Below, piece after piece: positions 7,158-11,591 of a DNA stretch of 11,591 nucleotides. The stretch's first letter is position 1. Each line of letters opens with the position of its first letter. Where the stretch lies: assembly GCA_900555175.1 (NCBI GenBank), contig USJT01000010.1, positions 1-11,591 of the forward strand. The letters run 5' to 3'. Made by a program: the position numbers and the translations under genes. The notes under the pieces were generated by a model. It was not told the DNA's origin and searched no databases. It was given only the letters and a program-made list of their open reading frames with translations. Source of the DNA: an uncultured bacterium. GTDB taxonomy: Bacteria; Cyanobacteriota; Vampirovibrionia; Gastranaerophilales; Gastranaerophilaceae.

Positions 7158-9236
7158 ATGAGAAAATCAAATGTAGAGTTAGAAAACGAGCTGTTTAAAA
7201 GCGTTTACGAGAAAACTCCCGATTATATTAAAAATCTTAATTTAATGGATTTTTCAAAAGAAGGAGAATTCACATTTACACTAAAAAAAGAACATCTTAA
7301 ACCTTATGACAAAGATAAAAATCCTGAAGGGTTAAATCTTGACGAATGGTTTGCGAACTATGCAAAAGAAGCAAAAGTTTCAACCGCAGGTATAAGAGGG
7401 CCCCAAAATATTTTATATCCTCAAGACACAAGATTTCCGATTAACTTAGTTGGCATTGTACTTGCAACACTTGCAAAAGCACTTGTTGCAACCGAAAAAT
7501 ATAAAGGCAAAGAAATTGTAAAAGTTGCAGGTAGAGAAGTAAGATATAATTCAGATCTTTTCCTTGATGCAATTACAAGAATTCAAGCTGCAAACGGAAT
7601 TAGGACACTTGTTCCGAAAGACAAAAAAACAATTCCAATATGGCTTGCTTCATTTTTAGCATTTAAACTTGATTTGCTTGGCGGTGAATATATTACATCA
7701 AGCCACGGAATTTCCGTTAAAAATGCGACAAAAGATCTTAATTGTCAGGGCAGCCAATATTTACCTGAAGAATCAATGGAATTTGTAAACAAAATTCAAG
7801 AAATTTTTGATGAAACAAACAAAAAAGGTTCATATACAATTAAAATCGCAGCAAAAAACAATCCGTTGATAGATGAAAAAGTTTTAGGCAACATTGATGA
7901 CGGGGTTGATTTGTATGTTGAATACTTAAAATCAGGTGTTGCACAAGATATTAACCTTGATTTAATCAAAAAAATAAAAGATAAAATTGTTATCGAAAAC
8001 GTTGGTGGTTCAGCTTACAGAACATTGAGCAGAGTGTTAAAGAAGCTTGGAATCTCCGATAAATTTGAATGGTTTAATATTGAAGAAGATCCGTTTTTCC
8101 ATTCAATAGGCAAATACGACCACACTCCAAAAGGAGAAAAAGCGTTTTATGATTATTCGGTAGATGCAACAGTTACTGCTAAAAACCATGACGGAGAAAA
8201 ATTCTTCCCGGTAATTGAAACATTACATTATGAGCAAAAACTTACAGGCATGCCTGTTGGTACAACTGTATTGATTACAGACCCTGATCATGACAGATTA
8301 ACTATTGCTCAAACAGAATATGCTTGTACTATTCCTGAACTTGAAAAAGCAGGTATTGATTATATAAAATTAAATGATGATTTAATACTTACAATTTTCA
8401 CTGCAAATCAGGCATTTTTAATGCTAATGGATTTCCGGGCAAAACAATTAAAAGCTCAAGGTCAATGGGACAGACATCCTAGATTTATGATAAAAACAAC
8501 CGCTTCAGCTATTTCTTGGGATGAATGGGCAAAACATCAAGGAATTAAAGTTGTCAATGTTCCTGTTGGCTTTAAAGAAATTGCAAACATTATGAAAAAA
8601 GTTGAATTAAAGCTTAAAAAAGCAAGAGCAGGAGAAGTTGTAATTGATGACGTATTCGGAAACGCAATCAACCTTGGCATAAATCCAAGATTATTGTTTG
8701 CAGGAGAAGAATCAGGCGGAATGATTATGGGTAGTGAAGAACTCATAACATCAAATTCAGGAAGATTTGCAATCGCAATGAGAGAAAAAAGTGCGACAGA
8801 AGCTATTATCGTTGCATCAGCACTTATTTCTAAACTCCAAAAGAAACAACAATCTTTATCAGAATATCTTGTAGAGATTTTTGATGAAAATAATATCGTA
8901 GGACGTTTTGATACACGTGTAGATATAGCATATTACAACGAATCAGAACCCGATATTAATAAATTAAAGGCTGATAAATCCGCAGGTGAAGCAAAAAGAA
9001 CCAAGAATGATTTGTTCTACTTATCAATGGCTATGGCTGTTAAAGAAGGAAAAATGACTCTTGAAGATGTAAAAGATGTTCTTAATGACGCCTTCAAAAG
9101 CCTTATATTTGATAATTTAAAATCAATCAAATTTGTAGGTGACGGAACATATTTGGAATTTACTGATAAATACATAGACCGTCAGGAACAGATGCAAAAA
9201 CAAAAGCATACGGCGGCGGTTCTAACAAGGCTGTAA
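7158..9236 (+). CDS. Phosphoglucomutase/phosphomannomutase-family protein, frame broken near its C-terminus
   Basis: 692 residues as read. The alpha-D-phosphohexomutase superfamily interconverts hexose 1- and 6-phosphates through a phosphoserine. Landmarks in order: STAGIRG, the N-terminal substrate-phosphate segment; the active-serine loop TSSHGIS with S182; the metal loop DPDHDR (375-380); and the sugar-specificity loop GEESGG (516-521). The fourth essential loop, RPSGT, is not in this frame. After FTDKYI (about 9159-9176) the frame gives an unrelated tail to 9236, while another frame reads RPSGTDAKTKAYGGG and on to TAA 9415. Restoring one base gives about 752 residues. As read, the protein would lack the phosphate-binding loop and probably be inactive. 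The usual SHNP of the serine loop is SHGI here. AAGGAG precedes the start. Glucose versus mannose preference cannot be told. Confidence 0.9.
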   Translation: MRKSNVELENELFKSVYEKTPDYIKNLNLMDFSKEGEFTFTLKKEHLKPYDKDKNPEGLNLDEWFANYAKEAKVSTAGIRGPQNILYPQDTRFPINLVGIVLATLAKALVATEKYKGKEIVKVAGREVRYNSDLFLDAITRIQAANGIRTLVPKDKKTIPIWLASFLAFKLDLLGGEYITSSHGISVKNATKDLNCQGSQYLPEESMEFVNKIQEIFDETNKKGSYTIKIAAKNNPLIDEKVLGNIDDGVDLYVEYLKSGVAQDINLDLIKKIKDKIVIENVGGSAYRTLSRVLKKLGISDKFEWFNIEEDPFFHSIGKYDHTPKGEKAFYDYSVDATVTAKNHDGEKFFPVIETLHYEQKLTGMPVGTTVLITDPDHDRLTIAQTEYACTIPELEKAGIDYIKLNDDLILTIFTANQAFLMLMDFRAKQLKAQGQWDRHPRFMIKTTASAISWDEWAKHQGIKVVNVPVGFKEIANIMKKVELKLKKARAGEVVIDDVFGNAINLGINPRLLFAGEESGGMIMGSEELITSNSGRFAIAMREKSATEAIIVASALISKLQKKQQSLSEYLVEIFDENNIVGRFDTRVDIAYYNESEPDINKLKADKSAGEAKRTKNDLFYLSMAMAVKEGKMTLEDVKDVLNDAFKSLIFDNLKSIKFVGDGTYLEFTDKYIDRQEQMQKQKHTAAVLTRL

Positions 9237-9415
9237 TTGAAACTTATGCAAACAACCTTGGAAATTACTCAGGAGAAAGAACAGAAATCCATAAAAAATA
9301 CATTGATGACAAATTCTATAATGAAACAAAAGACAAAGCTATGGATTACTATTTAAAATTTGTGGATAAAGACGCAAACAATGAACCGTTTGAAATTCCT
9401 GAATATAAATTCTAA
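9170..9415 (+). pseudogene. Detached C-terminal segment of the phosphohexomutase (one-base frameshift)
   Basis: This frame opens after a TAA at 9167-9169 and encodes RPSGTDAKTKAYGGG from 9176 on, then about 65 further residues ending at TAA 9413-9415. RPSGT(D/E) is the substrate-phosphate loop of domain 4 in phosphohexomutases and belongs in one chain with the gene at 7158. The frames join if one base is missing between about 9165 and 9178. For example, one more A within the ATAGA run would give I-R-P-S-G-T. There is no start codon or ribosome binding site of its own. The segment keeps good coding character throughout, which suggests a recent indel or a sequencing/assembly error rather than an old pseudogene. 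Confidence 0.85.
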
Positions 9416-9437
9416 AAACAGATAAAATATCAATAAG

Positions 9438-9468
9438 AAAAGATCGGCTTTATAACCGGTCTTTTTTT
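9438..9468. terminator. Intrinsic terminator between phosphohexomutase and SulP genes
   Basis: Arms AAAAGATCGG (9438-9447) and CCGGTCTTTT (9456-9465) pair over 10 bases with one G-U, around an 8-base loop, and seven Ts follow at 9462-9468. The A-rich left side makes it usable for the convergent SulP gene as well, whose stop is at 9480. Confidence 0.8.
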
Positions 9469-9479
9469 CTTATAAATTT

Positions 9480-11111
9480 TTATTTTCCAAAATACTTTTT
9501 CTTAACCCTATCTTTAAAAGATGATTTTGCAAATTCAATTGCCTCAACCTCAGAAAAATATATTCCGTCTTTTTCTATCTGTTCAGTAATTTTATATTGT
9601 TTTAACTGCTCTAAGACATTTTCATTATTTATAACCATCAAAATCTTTATATGTTGAGATTTCAAACGCAAAATTATATCTTCTAAAGCAAAAATCGCAG
9701 AAATATCTAACAAATCCTCACTATCATAAACTAATATCAAATATCTTGTGCCTAAAAATTCATCAAACTGAGAAATTAATTGAGTTGCAGATCCAAAGAA
9801 AAATGAACCGTTTATATGCACAACTCTTATTTTGTGTCTGTAATCCTTTTCCAATACTTTTTCAAGCTTTATTATATCTTTATCATAAACTACCTTATCA
9901 ACAAGTTTTGCTTTATCAGCCATACGCTTTGCATATAAAAGAGCCGCAAGAGTAATTCCTGCTCCTACTGCGACTATCAAATTATAAAATACAGTCAATA
10001 AAAATACTAAAACAAGTACATACAAATCATCTTTTGGTGCAAGGTTTATAACCTTTAAAAACTTTGTATCAATAATATCGTAACCGATTTTAATCAAAAT
10101 TCCAGCCAAAACAGCGAGAGGAATTTCTGCAACAAATCCTGAAAATTTATAAATTAATAACACCAAAACAAAAGATGTAACAACAGCTGCAATCTTTGTA
10201 GAAGCACCTGTTTTTAATGCCGCAACAGTTCTCATAGTTGCAGCAGATCCTGGTAAAGTTCCTGTCAGAGCGCAACAAATATTTCCTATACCTTGAGCAG
10301 AAAGCAATCTTTTAGGCGGTAATTGCACTTTTGTAATTGATGTACAAACAAGCCCCGTCAATAAACTTTCTGACGATAAAATGACAGCTAAAGTTATTGC
10401 ATATTGAAAATAAGTAATAAAATCATGCAAATTTGTATGCGGAATTTGAATAGCAGGCAAAGATAACGAAATTTCAGAAATCTTTGACACATTCAACCCC
10501 ATTTTTATAGAAACAAATGTACAAATTATTAATGCTAAAATTTGAGATGGTACGTATTTATTCCATTTTTTTGGAAATAAAAATACGATTAATAAAGTCA
10601 ACACACCTATTGCAAAAGCTTGAACATTTAAAGAGCTTATAGATTTATAAACAGTTTCCAATCTTTCAATTGTATTAGAGCAAGGCGCAAGTCCAAGCAA
10701 AGGGTTTAATTGCATAATTATAATAATTACCCCAACTCCATTCATAAAGCCTGAAATAACAGGATATGGAACATATTTTACAATCTCGGGTAACTTTGTC
10801 AAAGATAACAATATCTGAATAATTCCTGCAAAAAATATTATAAAAATAACAGAAGAAATATCTTTATTTAAAGCATGCATAATAGATGCAATAACAATTG
10901 CCACAGGACCTGTAACTCCTGATATCATCGGAATTTTTGTTCCTAAAATTCCTGCAACAAGAGATAAAATTATCGCACCCCAAATCCCTGCGCTTGCGCC
11001 AAAACCTGTTGCAACACCAAAAGCCAAAGCCTGAGGTAAAGTAATAATTGCGGCATTAAGCCCGCCTAATATATCCCCTGAAAAAATCTGTAATTTATTC
11101 TTTAAATCCAT
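9480..11111 (-). CDS. SulP/SLC26-family anion transporter with STAS domain (BicA-like)
   Basis: 543 residues, typical for bacterial SulP proteins. The membrane part (about 10-395) shows repeated hydrophobic segments; residues about 425-535 are a cytoplasmic STAS domain. The N-terminus (GDILGGLNAAIITLPQALAFGVATG, about 12-36) is of the kind seen in cyanobacterial BicA bicarbonate transporters; further family signatures are SGVTGP (64-69) and LPGSAATMRTV (286-296). At the site where BicA has its sodium-binding aspartate (in DSLLT), this protein has E248 in ESLLT. That is the form found in proton-coupled or other SulP members, so sodium-bicarbonate symport should not be assumed. The STAS loop has S471 in LLDISAI. 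Sulfate, bicarbonate or a dicarboxylate are all possible. The ATG at 11111 has only a weak AGG and lies 6 bases from a TATAAT. Confidence 0.9.
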   Translation of the reverse strand: MDLKNKLQIFSGDILGGLNAAIITLPQALAFGVATGFGASAGIWGAIILSLVAGILGTKIPMISGVTGPVAIVIASIMHALNKDISSVIFIIFFAGIIQILLSLTKLPEIVKYVPYPVISGFMNGVGVIIIIMQLNPLLGLAPCSNTIERLETVYKSISSLNVQAFAIGVLTLLIVFLFPKKWNKYVPSQILALIICTFVSIKMGLNVSKISEISLSLPAIQIPHTNLHDFITYFQYAITLAVILSSESLLTGLVCTSITKVQLPPKRLLSAQGIGNICCALTGTLPGSAATMRTVAALKTGASTKIAAVVTSFVLVLLIYKFSGFVAEIPLAVLAGILIKIGYDIIDTKFLKVINLAPKDDLYVLVLVFLLTVFYNLIVAVGAGITLAALLYAKRMADKAKLVDKVVYDKDIIKLEKVLEKDYRHKIRVVHINGSFFFGSATQLISQFDEFLGTRYLILVYDSEDLLDISAIFALEDIILRLKSQHIKILMVINNENVLEQLKQYKITEQIEKDGIYFSEVEAIEFAKSSFKDRVKKKYFGK

Positions 11112-11117
11112 GAGCCT

Positions 11118-11146
11118 ATTATAATTAATCTTTATGCTATAATCAA
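11118..11146 (-). promoter_or_regulatory. SulP gene promoter, probably giving a leaderless mRNA
   Basis: On the minus strand TTGATT (11141-11146) and TATAAT (11118-11123) are exactly 17 bases apart. Only six bases separate the -10 from ATG 11111, so the predicted transcript starts at or next to the start codon. Confidence 0.6.
11135..11143 (+). promoter_or_regulatory. Extended -10 promoter of metF, probably giving a leaderless mRNA
   Basis: TGCTATAAT at 11135-11143 is a perfect extended -10, with no clear -35. Six bases follow before ATG 11150, and no Shine-Dalgarno sequence is present. The element overlaps the -35 of the opposing SulP promoter (11141-11146). Confidence 0.6.
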
Positions 11147-11149
11147 CCT

Positions 11150-11591
11150 ATGAAGTTGAACGAGATTTATTCAACAAACAAAACAGTTATATCTTATGAA
11201 GTATTTCCGCCAAAATCAGAACCGAAAAATCTTTTAAAAGAGATTGAAATACTTTCACAGCACAACCCTGCATTTATATCATTAACCTACGGTGCAGGAG
11301 GGGGAGAAAACAAATCTTTTTCTTTAATTGAAATGATTAAAGATGAAAATGTAAGCATTATGCCACATTTTACCTGCATAACAAGCACTAAAGAAAATAT
11401 TGAAGAGAATATGAATAAGCTCAAACAACTTGGAATTGATAAAATCCTTGCTTTAAGAGGCGATATTCCTCAAGATAAAACTTTGATGAAGCACAATTTT
11501 CATCACGCAAATGAGCTTGTAAGTTTTCTCAAAGAAAAAACAAATTTATCAATAGGAGTTGCAGGCTACCCTGAAGGACACATCGAAAGTC
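11150..11591 (+). CDS. metF: 5,10-methylenetetrahydrofolate reductase (C-terminus cut by window edge)
   Basis: The first 147 residues of MetF, the flavoprotein that reduces methylenetetrahydrofolate to the 5-methyl form used for methionine synthesis; the usual length is near 290. The TIM-barrel motifs appear in order: ISYEVFPPK with the catalytic glutamate E17, LTYGAGG (45-51), HFTC (73-76), ILALRGD (99-105) with D105 at the FAD/folate site, and GVAGYPEGH (136-144). The segment after GAGG, usually S-T-R-x-R-T, reads GENKSFS here. The start is fixed by homology at ATG 11150: the family begins about 16 residues before the catalytic glutamate. No ribosome binding site precedes it. It is divergent from the SulP gene with a 38-base gap. 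Confidence 0.93.
   Translation, partial: MKLNEIYSTNKTVISYEVFPPKSEPKNLLKEIEILSQHNPAFISLTYGAGGGENKSFSLIEMIKDENVSIMPHFTCITSTKENIEENMNKLKQLGIDKILALRGDIPQDKTLMKHNFHHANELVSFLKEKTNLSIGVAGYPEGHIES

Noticed and set aside
9165..9180. Programmed -1 frameshift in the phosphohexomutase
   Set aside because: No X-XXY-YYZ slippery heptamer lies in the zero frame and no clear downstream stem was seen, so an indel is the simpler explanation.

Overview
The window is AT-rich bacterial chromosome, almost fully coding, with short intergenic gaps, TAA-dominated stops and mostly good AAGGAG-type ribosome binding sites. The AT-rich codon use, a BicA-like SulP transporter and the gene set (split transketolase, FtsEX, PlsC-like acyltransferases, a long phosphohexomutase) would fit a gut-type non-photosynthetic cyanobacterial relative (Melainabacteria/Gastranaerophilales). 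That assignment is inference: no rRNA or marker gene is present to prove it. No tRNA, rRNA, CRISPR array, insertion sequence or prophage gene was seen, and no gene-free stretch exceeds 300 bases.

Region 1 (about 4211 down to 1, minus strand) is a tight operon led by an extended -10 promoter. Its order is transketolase C-terminal half, ftsE, ftsX, a degenerate receiver/GGDEF-like protein, and an isochorismatase-family hydrolase cut by the left edge. Spacings are 9, -8, 3 and 16 bases. FtsE and FtsX form the ABC-type complex that controls septal peptidoglycan hydrolysis. The next protein looks like a signalling protein that has lost the phosphoacceptor and cyclase residues.

Region 2 (4366-5556, plus) is a single unrecognised gene. 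It encodes a Pro/Gln/Tyr-rich disordered N-terminus, a HEAT-like helical core and a Gln/Pro/Ala-rich tail. A strong bidirectional terminator separates it from region 3.

Region 3 (7057 down to 5676, minus) is a tandem pair of paralogous PlsC-like acyltransferases, probably for phospholipid synthesis. They share a divergent promoter region with region 4 (7158-9415, plus), a phosphoglucomutase/phosphomannomutase-family gene. In that gene the reading frame breaks just before the RPSGT phosphate-binding loop; the missing C-terminus continues in another frame to 9415.

Region 5 (11111 down to 9480, minus) is a SulP anion transporter with a STAS domain. It is divergent from metF (11150 to the right edge, plus), methylenetetrahydrofolate reductase. 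Both genes have a TATAAT element exactly 6 bases before the ATG, and their promoters overlap, which suggests two leaderless, mutually interfering transcripts.

The points most worth checking are the frameshift, the leaderless divergent promoter pair, the pseudo-receiver/pseudo-GGDEF protein coupled to ftsEX, the transketolase half without its partner, and the low-complexity HEAT protein. I see no clear evidence of a wholly new defence or mobile system.
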